Assembly (NCBI GenBank): GCA_946566685.1
Contig: CAMNXA010000012.1
Coordinates: 1-64,000 of the forward strand
Reading direction: 5' to 3'
From: an uncultured Lachnospiraceae bacterium
GTDB taxonomy: Bacteria > Bacillota > Clostridia > Lachnospirales > Lachnospiraceae
Length of the DNA: 64,000 nt
Part shown: one piece after another, positions 53,302 through 61,908 of the stretch
How the letters are laid out: every line of letters begins with the position of its first letter
How positions within the stretch are numbered: the stretch's first letter is position 1
Translations under genes and position numbers: made by a program
The notes under the pieces: generated by a model
Databases searched by the model: none
Told to the model about the DNA's origin: nothing
What the model saw: only the letters and a program-made list of their open reading frames with translations

Positions 53302-54207
53302 ATGATATCGCCATGTAGCGTACAGACGAATTTACAGGGAGAGGAACTGCGGGAACATGGAACACATCTTTTTCCGGTGGCATGTTATCTGGATATTCTG
53401 CCGGGAGATGAGATTCCGTGGCACTGGCATAATGAACTGGAGTTTGGGCTGGTGGTAAGCGGTGCAGTTACAGTGGATGCCGGCTGTGTGAAGTATCAGA
53501 TTAAGGCCGGGGAAGCCTTTTTTATTAACAGCAACATTTTACATGCTGCTTCGCTTTGGGAGGGAGACCTGTGTGAGATTCATTCTGTGGTCTGTCATCC
53601 GCGGGCTGTCAGCGGCAGTACGGACAATATAATCTGGCAGAAATATTTGAAGCCGCTCATGGAAAATCAGGCGTTTCAGGGATTCCATTTCACACCCGAT
53701 ACAGGGTGGCAGAAGGAGGTCATAGACAGCATCGCTTCTCTATGGCAGTCTGCCGGGCAGGAAGAATATGGATTTGAACTGCATATTCGCAATGAACTGT
53801 CTGTGATCGTAGGCCTGCTATCGGAACATCAGCCGGCCACGAGCCGTAAGGCATTTGGAAAGGCCCAGCGGGACAATGCCAGAATCAAGGAAATGCTGAC
53901 CTATATTCAGGCAAATTATGATAAGGAATTGACCATAGAGGATATTGCAGCAGTTTGTTCTGTCAGCAGCAGTGAGTGTATGCGGTGTTTTCGTGCAACG
54001 ATCAGTACCACGCCGATTGCGTACCTGAAATCCTATCGATTGCAGCAGGCGGCAGTCAAATTGCAGTCTACAAATGATAAAATTTCTGCGATTGCGGAGA
54101 GCTGCGGATTTCAGGAGATGAGTTATTTTGCCAAATCTTTTCGGGAAGTGTATGGGTGTACGCCGTCTGCGTATCGAAAGACGGATGCGGAAGCGGGTGC
54201 GTCCTGA
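53302..54207 (+). CDS. AraC family regulator
   Basis: This 301-residue protein has a cupin domain (IPWHWHNELEFGLVVSGAV) and a C-terminal AraC domain (LTIEDIAAVCSVSSSECMRCF, ISAIAESCGFQEMSYFAKSF). ATG 53302 has AGAGGAGGG with good spacing; the GTG at 53293 overlaps that site. It lies directly upstream of GH127, whose promoter region carries two 21-bp direct repeats 32 bp apart, the layout expected for an AraC activator binding as two tandem units. Regulating GH127 is therefore a reasonable inference. Confidence 0.9.
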   Translation: MISPCSVQTNLQGEELREHGTHLFPVACYLDILPGDEIPWHWHNELEFGLVVSGAVTVDAGCVKYQIKAGEAFFINSNILHAASLWEGDLCEIHSVVCHPRAVSGSTDNIIWQKYLKPLMENQAFQGFHFTPDTGWQKEVIDSIASLWQSAGQEEYGFELHIRNELSVIVGLLSEHQPATSRKAFGKAQRDNARIKEMLTYIQANYDKELTIEDIAAVCSVSSSECMRCFRATISTTPIAYLKSYRLQQAAVKLQSTNDKISAIAESCGFQEMSYFAKSFREVYGCTPSAYRKTDAEAGAS

Positions 54208-54279
54208 GAGGCTGACAGAGATGTTAGTATTGCGAGTAGTCATCGAATGGTCTTTGAATCAGAAAATAATACAAAAGAA

Positions 54280-54332
54280 TAGGAAATTAATCCATTTAAT
54301 TAGTTAGCGATTAGGAATATAATCCATATTAT
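54280..54332 (+). promoter_or_regulatory. Tandem direct repeats upstream of GH127
   Basis: The two 21-bp copies at 54280-54300 and 54312-54332 match at 17 of 21 positions (core TAGGAA..TAATCCAT). Their start-to-start distance is 32 bp, three helical turns. TATAAT (54318-54323) and TATTAT (54327-54332) lie inside the second copy and could be the -10. This fits a class of AraC operator. Confidence 0.65.
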
Positions 54333-54420
54333 AAAAGTAAAGGACGCATAGCTGCCTGAGAGTTATGCAAACAAAGTTTATGAAACGAGGGTGAAAACAA
54401 AAATCAGTTGGAGGGTAAAA

Positions 54421-56352
54421 ATGAGTGATTTGAAATTAGTCAAAAGCTTTGAGGTGACAGATGGGTTTTTCGGGCGATATGAAAAGCTTGTCAAAGACGT
54501 GGTACTGCCCTATCAGGAACGGGCGTTAAACGATCAGATTGAGGGTGCGGAGAAGAGCCACTGTATCGAGAATTTCCGAATGGCGGCACAGAAACTGAAA
54601 GCCGGCGAATGTGACGGGGAATTTTACGGTATGGTATTCCAGGACAGTGATGTGGCGAAATGGCTGGAAGGGGCGGCGTATTCGCTGGCACAGTATCCGG
54701 ATGCAGATTTGGAGGCAAGATGTGATGAGATCATCCGGCTGATTGGTGAGGCACAGCAGGAAGATGGTTATCTGAATACCTATTTTACGGTGAAAGAGCC
54801 TGACAAACGCTGGACGAATTTACAGGAGGCGCATGAACTGTACTGTGCAGGGCATATGATCGAGGCGGCGGTTGCTTATGCAGAGTGTACGGGAAAGACC
54901 AGACTGCTGGAGATTATGTGCGGTATGGCCGATCACATTTATCAGCATTTTGTGGAAGAGGGGGCAGAAGGATATCCGGGGCATCCGGAGATTGAACTGG
55001 CGCTGATGAGGCTGTATCACAGTACCGGAGTGGAACGGTATAAGGAATTGGCGCTGCATTTTATCAATGTGCGCGGTGTCAACAGCGATTATTACAGTAA
55101 AGAGCAGGCAAAAAGGGGTTGGACCGTGTGGGGTGCGAATCCGGTGGACAAGGAGTATACGCAGTGCGATGCGCCGGTACGGGAGTTAAAGAAAGCCACA
55201 GGACATGCGGTCAGGGCGGTGTATCTCTACACAGGTATGGCAGACGCAGCTGTGGAGACGGGAGATCAGGAACTTGCTAATGCCTGTGAGACGCTCTGGG
55301 ATAATATTACCCGGCACAGGATGTATGTGACGGGGGCAATCGGTTCCGCCTATGAGGGCGAAGCCTTTACAAAGGATGACCATCTGCCCAATGATACGGC
55401 ATATGCGGAGACCTGTGCGGCGATCGGATTGATTTTCTTTTCCAATAAAATGCTTTATCTGGCGCGCCATGGCAAATATGCGGATGTGATGGAGCGCGCC
55501 CTGTATAACTGTGTGCTGGCGGGCATGCAGCTGGATGGCACGAAATTCTTCTATGTAAATCCGCTGGAGGTATTGCCGGGGATCTCCGGTGAGGCGAAGA
55601 CACATAAACATGCGCTGCCCGTGCGGCCGAAGTGGTTTACCTGCGCCTGTTGCCCGCCCAATGTGGCAAGGCTTTTAGCATCCGTGGCAGAGTATGCGTG
55701 GCATATGGTACAGGGGACGCTGTTCTCGAACCTGTTCATTGCAGGCACTCTGGATGCAGGGGATTCTCTGGGCGGGAAGGTCTCCCTGCGGACCTCCTAT
55801 CCTTATGATAATAAGGTGGAATATCATTTTGAGCCCCAGGGGGAGAAGATGTCAATGACCTTGGCAGTCCGTATGCCGGCCTGGAGCAGGGAGACGAAGA
55901 TCACTCTTAATGGTAAAGCGTCCGACTGTGAGATTCGGGATGGTTATGCATATCTGCATGGAGATTTCGGAACAGATGATGTGGTGACGGTGGAGTTTGA
56001 TATGGCAGTCCGCAGAGTCTATACCAGTAACAGGGTATCGGCCAATACCGGCCGGGCAGCAGTGCAGAGGGGCCCGCTTATCTATTGTGCGGAAGGCGTG
56101 GACAATGAGGATGATATCCTCTCCCTCAGTCTGAAAAAGAATGGCCAGGTGAGGGTCAGTGAATATCTGCCGGAGAAACTGTGGGGGATTCAGGAACTGT
56201 ATGTGGAGGGATACCGGGAGGCAGTCAGCGAGGAACTTTATAGTTATGAGGCGCCGGAAGCAAAACCTTGTCAGATTACTCTGATTCCTTATTATGCCTG
56301 GGGCAATCGAGGTCTGAATCAGATGCGGGTGTGGATGCCGGAAAAAGATTGA
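54421..56352 (+). CDS. Beta-L-arabinofuranosidase, GH127 (second copy)
   Basis: The 643-residue enzyme shares the GH127 zinc-cysteine site: TAYAETCAAIG and CACCPPNVARLLASV hold the glutamate and the three cysteine ligands. It diverges from the other GH127 gene (20871) and so probably differs in linkage preference. No signal peptide. ATG 54421 is preceded by TGGAGGG; the GTG at 54391 has no ribosome binding site. A terminator and a repeat array follow. Confidence 0.92.
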   Translation: MSDLKLVKSFEVTDGFFGRYEKLVKDVVLPYQERALNDQIEGAEKSHCIENFRMAAQKLKAGECDGEFYGMVFQDSDVAKWLEGAAYSLAQYPDADLEARCDEIIRLIGEAQQEDGYLNTYFTVKEPDKRWTNLQEAHELYCAGHMIEAAVAYAECTGKTRLLEIMCGMADHIYQHFVEEGAEGYPGHPEIELALMRLYHSTGVERYKELALHFINVRGVNSDYYSKEQAKRGWTVWGANPVDKEYTQCDAPVRELKKATGHAVRAVYLYTGMADAAVETGDQELANACETLWDNITRHRMYVTGAIGSAYEGEAFTKDDHLPNDTAYAETCAAIGLIFFSNKMLYLARHGKYADVMERALYNCVLAGMQLDGTKFFYVNPLEVLPGISGEAKTHKHALPVRPKWFTCACCPPNVARLLASVAEYAWHMVQGTLFSNLFIAGTLDAGDSLGGKVSLRTSYPYDNKVEYHFEPQGEKMSMTLAVRMPAWSRETKITLNGKASDCEIRDGYAYLHGDFGTDDVVTVEFDMAVRRVYTSNRVSANTGRAAVQRGPLIYCAEGVDNEDDILSLSLKKNGQVRVSEYLPEKLWGIQELYVEGYREAVSEELYSYEAPEAKPCQITLIPYYAWGNRGLNQMRVWMPEKD

Positions 56353-56363
56353 TATAGTATACG

Positions 56364-56392
56364 AAAAAGGAACTGCGGTGCGGTTCCTTTTT
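56364..56392 (+). terminator. Terminator after GH127
   Basis: AAAAAGGAAC (56364-56373) and GTTCCTTTTT (56383-56392) form a 10-bp stem with a T-rich end. Confidence 0.85.
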
Positions 56393-56396
56393 TAGT

Positions 56397-56590
56397 GCAG
56401 AAATTTGCACTACCTTCCGCATATTCCGAGGCCGCGAAGCGGATTTCGCAAAGATAAATTGCACTACTTTCCGCATATTCCGAGGCCGCGAAGCGGATTT
56501 CGCAAAGATAAATTGCACTACCTTCCGCATATTCCGAGGCCGCGAAGCGGTCCTCGTAAAGTTAATTTGCGAAGCAAATTTACTTTTTTT
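56397..56590. repeat. 54-bp tandem array of the dispersed palindromic repeat
   Basis: Three copies of a unit starting GCACTAC begin at 56407, 56461 and 56515, an exact 54-bp period. Each holds CTTCCGCATATTCCGAGG, CCGCGAAGCGG and a CGCAAAG-like end. The third copy ends instead with TCCTCGTAAAG, hairpin AATTTGC-GAA-GCAAATT and a long T run. Related single copies are at 33286 and 39668. Confidence 0.9.
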
Positions 56591-56721
56591 GTAAGGCTGA
56601 CGCAAGGTGACCGTAAGGTTGTTGTGTTAGCATAGACATATCAGGATATTGATATGCGGATCTTTCCGATAAACGGGGCGATTGGGAAGATTTTGCAATG
56701 ACGGAAAAAGGAGGCCTCATG

Positions 56722-57645
56722 ATGAGCAAATATGTAATTGAGACAAAAAATCTTACAAAACAATATGGAGCACAAAAAAGTGTTGCTGATTTGAATATCC
56801 ATGTTCAAGAAGGGCGTATCTATGGTCTGCTTGGCAGAAATGGAGCCGGAAAAACAACAACTATGAAAATGTTACTTGGACTAACTGGTCCAACTTCCGG
56901 GGAAGTGACAATTTGGGGGAAACCTTTACAGACCAATGAAAAAGAGCTGTTGCCCCGTATCGGCAGCCTGATTGAGTCTCCCGGCTTCTATCCTAATCTG
57001 ACTGCTACCGAAAACTTGCGGATTTTTGCTACCCTGCGGGGCATACAGAACCGCAACGCGATTAAAAACGCACTTGATCTGGTCGGTCTGCCTTATAAAG
57101 ATAAAAAATTGTTTTCTCAATATTCACTTGGTATGAAGCAGCGGTTGGCAATTGCCCTTGCTGTTATGCATGACCCGGAGCTTTTGATCTTGGATGAACC
57201 GATCAATGGCCTTGATCCAATCGGAATTGCAGAAGTTCGTTCTTTTATCCGCAATCTCTGCATGGAACGCGGAAAAACAATTTTGATTTCCAGTCATATT
57301 CTTTCTGAGATTGCACTTTTAGCTGACGATATAGGCATTATCGACCATGGCGTATTACTGGAAGAAGAAAGCCTTGCCCAACTGGAGGCAAAGAGCGATA
57401 GACATATCCGGTTTATCGTTTCTGACACAGCAAAGGCAGCAGGCATTTTAGAACGTAGCTTCCATGAAAACCATTTCATCATACAGGACGACCACAATAT
57501 ACAGGTGCATAATCTTGATCTGCCAATAGGAAAGATCATAACCGCTTTTGTAGAAAAAGGCCTGGAAGTGTCGGAGGCCCATATCTGTGAAGAAAGCCTT
57601 GAAGATTATTTCAAACGGGTAACAGGGGGTGAGGGGATTGCTTAA
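56722..57645 (+). CDS. ABC exporter ATPase, BcrA/lantibiotic-immunity type
   Basis: A 307-residue ATPase. Walker A is GRNGAGKTTT, the signature motif YSLGMKQRLAIA and Walker B LLILDEPINGLDP. The C-terminal extension is typical of BcrA/NisF/SpaF proteins. The two permease genes follow with overlap, giving a complete exporter that protects against bacitracin-like or lantibiotic peptides, substrate unknown. The ATG at 56722 is preferred (AAAGGAGG 7 bases upstream); the ATG at 56719 is too close. No regulator gene is adjacent. Confidence 0.9.
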   Translation: MSKYVIETKNLTKQYGAQKSVADLNIHVQEGRIYGLLGRNGAGKTTTMKMLLGLTGPTSGEVTIWGKPLQTNEKELLPRIGSLIESPGFYPNLTATENLRIFATLRGIQNRNAIKNALDLVGLPYKDKKLFSQYSLGMKQRLAIALAVMHDPELLILDEPINGLDPIGIAEVRSFIRNLCMERGKTILISSHILSEIALLADDIGIIDHGVLLEEESLAQLEAKSDRHIRFIVSDTAKAAGILERSFHENHFIIQDDHNIQVHNLDLPIGKIITAFVEKGLEVSEAHICEESLEDYFKRVTGGEGIA

Positions 57646-58423
57646 ACTTATAGAGTGTGAGTTTATCAAATTAAAACGCAAAAAATTTATTTTACTGGTC
57701 ATACTTTCTGCTTTTGTGTTTCCTGTACCTATTACAGTAATGTTGACAATGCCGCAGATGACGGAGAGATTTGACAATGATGCTGAGGTTTTCAATGCCT
57801 GTTTCCAATTTATCATGGGATATGGGGTGTTACTGCTCTTGCCATGTGTGATTGGAGTCATTGCGGCAATGTTGTTTTTCATGGAGCGGGATAATGATAC
57901 CTTTAAAAATCTACGGACCATTCCGGTGACAAGTACGCAGATGATTTTTGCAAAAATCATTGTTTTGTTTGCGATGGGAATTATTTTTAGTGTATCTTCG
58001 GCCTCTGCTGCTGTTTTATGTGGAAGTCTGATAGCTGAAGTAAATGGTGTTGTCTATAAGCTGTTCGTGGCATTGGAAATGGGTACTTTTATCACAGCAG
58101 GAACGCTGCCTTTAGTTGTCCTTGTTGTTTTTTTCAGTAAAACCCATATTTTTTCCACGCTGCTATGTGTTTTCTATAGTGTCTTAAGTTTGACTGCGGA
58201 ATCCTCTTTTGGCGTATTACCGAAAGTTTTCTGCTGGATTGTGCCGATTCCGCTTATAACGCTCTGGAGCGCAGGGGACATGAGTCGACATGGGGTGATC
58301 GAAATGAAGGCGGCACTTACTTATCTATTGCCGACAACTTTACAGACAAGTGTTATTCTGGTCATCGAGTCAGTTCTTTCCATTATAATCATTGATTATT
58401 TGTATAAAAAGAGGGGGGATTAA
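57638..58423 (+). CDS. ABC-2 type permease, BcrB/NisE-like
   Basis: About 261 residues with six membrane helices after a basic start (LLKLIECEFIKLKRKKF), typical of lantibiotic-immunity permeases. It overlaps the ATPase gene. The TTG at 57638 sits 5-6 bases after GGTGAGG; a GTG at 57629 is the alternative. The third subunit gene starts 2 bp after its stop. Confidence 0.82.
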   Translation: MLKLIECEFIKLKRKKFILLVILSAFVFPVPITVMLTMPQMTERFDNDAEVFNACFQFIMGYGVLLLLPCVIGVIAAMLFFMERDNDTFKNLRTIPVTSTQMIFAKIIVLFAMGIIFSVSSASAAVLCGSLIAEVNGVVYKLFVALEMGTFITAGTLPLVVLVVFFSKTHIFSTLLCVFYSVLSLTAESSFGVLPKVFCWIVPIPLITLWSAGDMSRHGVIEMKAALTYLLPTTLQTSVILVIESVLSIIIIDYLYKKRGD

Positions 58424-58424
58424 C

Positions 58425-59204
58425 ATGTTTCGTATGGTTAGAACTGAAATTTGGAAGCTGAAACGGTATCATATGATATGGGCGGGCATTCTCCTGATGC
58501 TGCTTTCCGTTTTGCTGACTGTGTTTTCTACCACTGCATCGGATGGCATAGTCTGGACATTTTCCTTTTTTACGGAGCAGGTACTTAAAAACAATATTAC
58601 GATGATTTTTCCCATGTGTATCACGTTACTTGCCGGATATATCATAACAAGAGAAGTTAGAGACGATACCCTGAAAAGTATTGTGACGGTTCCTGTTTCT
58701 TACGGCGATTTATTATGGGGAAAGCTATTTGTCTGTGGTTTATTGTCCTTGTTTTTAGGATTTGTAAGCGCTGTATTTACAGTCATTGCCAATTTGATAA
58801 TGAGGTTTCCGGGGATTTCCATAACAGCAGTACTACAGGCATTTATTCAAATTATTTTGAACTGTCTTTTTCTATATATTGCGGTAATGCCAATCATTGT
58901 AGTGACTGCCCGCATGTTGAATGGACATCTGATAGGTACGATCATCGCATTTGCCTATGGATATGGGGGAATGTTTGCCGCAGGGAATATAAATCTTGCC
59001 AATATTTATCCAATTACAGCAAGCATGGGATTAATACAGTATCGAAGCTATGATGAAGCTGTTCATTGGAATATTGGAGTATGTGGGCTGAGCATGCTTG
59101 CAGCTTTCATGGTTTCTGCGGTTATTATGGCGGCAACGAAGAATATTGCATTGGTGAAAACAGTTAGAAAGCAGAAAAAAAGTGTTGCAAAAAAAGGATG
59201 GTAA
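58425..59204 (+). CDS. ABC-2 type permease, NisG/SpaG-like
   Basis: About 259 residues and six membrane helices, opening MVRTEIWKLKRYHMIWAG. ATG 58425 has GAGGGGGG upstream and directly follows the preceding stop. It pairs with the first permease. The final GGTAACGG, holding its stop codon, is part of an inverted repeat that extends toward the GH3 gene. Confidence 0.85.
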   Translation: MFRMVRTEIWKLKRYHMIWAGILLMLLSVLLTVFSTTASDGIVWTFSFFTEQVLKNNITMIFPMCITLLAGYIITREVRDDTLKSIVTVPVSYGDLLWGKLFVCGLLSLFLGFVSAVFTVIANLIMRFPGISITAVLQAFIQIILNCLFLYIAVMPIIVVTARMLNGHLIGTIIAFAYGYGGMFAAGNINLANIYPITASMGLIQYRSYDEAVHWNIGVCGLSMLAAFMVSAVIMAATKNIALVKTVRKQKKSVAKKGW

Positions 59205-59255
59205 CGGATAACAAAATATAAAAAGATAATTGTATCTATAAGCGTTACCCGTTAT
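59201..59255. repeat. Imperfect inverted repeat after the exporter genes
   Basis: GTAACGGATAAC (59201-59212) and GTTACCCGTTAT (59244-59255) match in inverted orientation at 10 of 12 positions, with GATA-ATTG-TATC between. It could be a terminator stem or operator pair. Confidence 0.5.
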
Positions 59256-59282
59256 ACTTAACTTAATATGGAGATTGATGCG

Positions 59283-59317
59283 AACAGGCGGTGTGTCCAT
59301 AGGATATACCGCCTGTT
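59283..59317 (+). other. Hairpin in the GH3 leader
   Basis: AACAGGCGGT (59283-59292) and ACCGCCTGTT (59308-59317) form a perfect 10-bp stem, with a small inner TCC/GGA stem. It lies 31 bases before the GH3 start and has no U-run, so a leader or attenuator role is more likely than simple termination. Confidence 0.6.
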
Positions 59318-59348
59318 TGGACAAAGCACGGAAAGGGAGAGGGTTATC

Positions 59349-61586
59349 ATGAAGAAAAGAGAGAGAACCTATGATAAAAAGATGGAAAAAGAAATTGAAA
59401 AATTATTAAAAAAACTCACCTTGGATGAGAAGATTTCCATGGTTCATGCGGCTACTCTGTTTAAATCGGGCGCGGTGGACAGGCTTGGGATTCCTCCCAT
59501 CGTGACTTCCGATGGGCCTATGGGTGTCCGAGCCGAATTTATGGATGACAGATGGATTTCTTCGGGGAATCAGGATGATATGGTGACGTATCTGCCCAGC
59601 AACAGTGCGCTGGCATCATCCTGGAATCCGGATCTTGCCTATGCCATGGGGCATGTGCTGGGAGAAGAAGCCAGAGGACGGGGCAAAGATGTGATTCTGG
59701 CGCCTGGCATCAACATTAAGCGGGATCCGCGGTGCGGCAGGAATTTTGAATATATGAGCGAGGATCCGAAGCTGACGGCGGCGCTGGCAGTGCCCTTTAT
59801 CAAGGGCGTCCAGGACAATGACGTGGCGGCCTGTGTGAAGCATTTTGCGGCCAATTGCCAGGAAACGGACCGCATGATGGTGGATGAGGAGATTGACGAC
59901 AGGACGTTGTACGAGTTGTACTTACCGGCCTTTAAGGCGGCGGTTCAGGAGGGACATGCTTATTCCATCATGGGCGCTTATAATAGAATCAACGGAACCC
60001 ACTGCTGTGAAAATAAAAGATTGTTGGATCTGATCCTCCGTATGGAGTGGGGATTTGATGGTGCTGTGATCAGTGACTGGGGCGGTGTGCATAAGACAAA
60101 GGAGGCGGCTCAGTGCTCTATGGATCTGGAAATGTCCATTTTCCCTGACTTTGAGGACTATTATCTGGCGAAACCCCTGAAGGAAGCGATCGCGCGCGGC
60201 GAGGTGTCGGAGGATATGGTGGATGCCAAGGTGAGGAACCTTCTGCGTATGATGTACCGCTTAAAGATGATTGGAAGTCATAAAGATACGCGTAAGGCGG
60301 GAACATATAATACAGTGGCCCACAGGGAGGCAGTCCTGCATACGGCCCGGGAGTCCATGGTCCTGTTAAAGAATGAGAACCATACACTGCCTTTGGATGC
60401 CAAGAAGATCAAAAAGCTTCTGGTGGTCGGCGTTAATGCAGCCAGGGTTCATTCAGACGGCGGCGGCAGTGCGGAGATCAAGGCCTTGTATGAGATCTGT
60501 CCGCTGGCGGGACTTAAGATGTACTTAGGAGGCAATACACAGGTACAGTATGTGAAGGGATATCATGTACCGGAGAAACCCAAGACTTTTGATCACAACT
60601 GGCAGGCAGACAGCGTGGAGGATTTGAGAAATACCAATATAGGGCAGGTAGAACGACCGGAAGCCAATCAAGAAAATGAGAGGCATCGCAGGGAGGAAGA
60701 GGAGCGACTTGCACAGGTTGCGCGGGAGCAGGCTGAGATTCATGAGAAGAATCCGGAACTCTTTGCCCAGGCTGTGGAGGCAGCTAAGGACGCGGATGCA
60801 GTCATTTTCGTGGGCGGTCTGAATCATAATATTGACAGCGAGGGATTTGACCGTGGGGATATGAAACTTCCCTATGAACAGGATCTTTTAATAGAAGAAC
60901 TCTTAAAAGTCAGAAAGGACACGATCATCACCTTTGTGGGCGGATCCCCGGTGGAAATGCCCTGGAGGGATAAGGCGCGGGCAATCCTGTGGAGTTATTA
61001 TGCGGGTATGGAGACAGGCAATGCTTTTGCGGAGATTATCTTTGGGGAAGTGAATCCTTCCGCGAAGCTGGCGGAGACTTTCCCTGCTGTCTATGAGGAT
61101 TGTGCGTCTGCTAAGAACGGCCAGTTCGGTAAATGGGGCAGTATTTCCCTGGAAGAGGGACTGTACTGTGGATATCGTCATTTTGACAGGCAGCACATTA
61201 CGCCTGCGTTCTGCTTTGGCCACGGATTATCCTATACGGATTTCGAGTACAGTGGGTTGACTTTAAAGGCGGAGAAAGGCAAGAATGTGAAATTGTCGTT
61301 TACGGTAAAGAATATCGGTAAGCGGGCCGGTGCGGAGATCGCGCAGGTGTACATTGCACCGATTGCGGCCAAAGTGGACAGGCCGGACAAGGAATTAAAG
61401 AGTTTTGCCAAAGTTTTCCTTGCGCCGGGCAGATCAAAAAAAGTTTCACTTACGCTTAAACAGGAAGATTTTGCCTACTTTGATGTACAGCTTCACGATT
61501 TTATTGCGGATGCGGGAGATTATGTGATCTTGATCGGCGCTTCCAGCGAAGATATTCGTCTGCGAGGTATTGCCACGCTTGCATAA
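59349..61586 (+). CDS. Beta-glucosidase/xylosidase family, GH3
   Basis: The 745-residue cytoplasmic GH3 enzyme opens with SDGPMGVR, LAPGINIKRDPRCGRNFEYMSEDP and CVKHFAAN substrate-pocket blocks. VISDWGGVHKT carries the nucleophile aspartate. The second domain has RESMVLLKNENHTLPL and DSEGFDRGDMKLPYEQ, and a fibronectin-like domain closes the protein. A charged helical insert (about 440-500) is unusual in length. The ATG at 59349 has GGGAGAGG upstream; the in-frame extension to 59268 overlaps the leader hairpin. Beta-glucosidase versus xylosidase cannot be decided from sequence. Confidence 0.92.
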   Translation: MKKRERTYDKKMEKEIEKLLKKLTLDEKISMVHAATLFKSGAVDRLGIPPIVTSDGPMGVRAEFMDDRWISSGNQDDMVTYLPSNSALASSWNPDLAYAMGHVLGEEARGRGKDVILAPGINIKRDPRCGRNFEYMSEDPKLTAALAVPFIKGVQDNDVAACVKHFAANCQETDRMMVDEEIDDRTLYELYLPAFKAAVQEGHAYSIMGAYNRINGTHCCENKRLLDLILRMEWGFDGAVISDWGGVHKTKEAAQCSMDLEMSIFPDFEDYYLAKPLKEAIARGEVSEDMVDAKVRNLLRMMYRLKMIGSHKDTRKAGTYNTVAHREAVLHTARESMVLLKNENHTLPLDAKKIKKLLVVGVNAARVHSDGGGSAEIKALYEICPLAGLKMYLGGNTQVQYVKGYHVPEKPKTFDHNWQADSVEDLRNTNIGQVERPEANQENERHRREEEERLAQVAREQAEIHEKNPELFAQAVEAAKDADAVIFVGGLNHNIDSEGFDRGDMKLPYEQDLLIEELLKVRKDTIITFVGGSPVEMPWRDKARAILWSYYAGMETGNAFAEIIFGEVNPSAKLAETFPAVYEDCASAKNGQFGKWGSISLEEGLYCGYRHFDRQHITPAFCFGHGLSYTDFEYSGLTLKAEKGKNVKLSFTVKNIGKRAGAEIAQVYIAPIAAKVDRPDKELKSFAKVFLAPGRSKKVSLTLKQEDFAYFDVQLHDFIADAGDYVILIGASSEDIRLRGIATLA

Positions 61587-61596
61587 AGCAATCTCT

Positions 61597-61630
61597 TTCT
61601 GTACATGCTAACAGAGCATTAAGTACAGAA
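61597..61630 (+). other. Stem-loop bordering the next ribosome binding site
   Basis: TTCTGTAC (61597-61604) pairs with GTACAGAA (61623-61630), with an inner ATGCT/AGCAT stem. The 3' arm reaches into the AAGGAG of the next small gene, so it may sequester that site or stop GH3 transcripts. Confidence 0.55.
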
Positions 61631-61642
61631 GGAGTGAAAAAA

Positions 61643-61882
61643 ATGGATTATAATACGTTACCCGTTGGCTTAGGGCTGGCGTTCGCCACGAACCGGGAAG
61701 CAATGGATCGGTTTTCAGATATGTCGGATGACGAAAAGAAAGAGTTTATCGAGAGAAGCCGGGGTGTGATGTCCAAGAAAGAGATGGAACGCCTGGTGGG
61801 TTCTCTGGTAGAGGAAGATGAAAAACCGGATCTTCATCTGGAAGATGTAAAAGATATTTTTAAAGGGCCGAGCATTGGCTGA
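61643..61882 (+). CDS. Small acidic protein of unknown function
   Basis: About 79 residues, rich in E, D and K and mostly helical. MDYNTLPVGLGLAFATNREAM opens it and MSKKEMERLVGSL is at mid-length. ATG 61643 is preceded by AAGGAG with a 9-base gap; the GTG at 61634 abuts that site. No signal or cysteine. It lies 26 bp before cca and is likely co-transcribed with it. Confidence 0.6.
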   Translation: MDYNTLPVGLGLAFATNREAMDRFSDMSDDEKKEFIERSRGVMSKKEMERLVGSLVEEDEKPDLHLEDVKDIFKGPSIG

Positions 61883-61908
61883 AGTAAAAGACAGATAAGG
61901 AGAATCTC

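Noticed and set aside
56397-56590. CRISPR array
   Set aside because: The units are contiguous 54-bp repeats without unique spacers, and no cas genes are nearby.
56276-56605. Repeat-rich minus-strand frame encoding three copies of SASRPRNMRKVVQFIFAK
   Set aside because: It is a translation of the 54-bp tandem DNA repeat and overlaps the end of GH127; no ribosome binding site.
56637-56656. CATATC-N8-GATATG repeat before the exporter genes as a regulator site
   Set aside because: Only 6-bp arms, no regulator gene nearby, and no second copy found.
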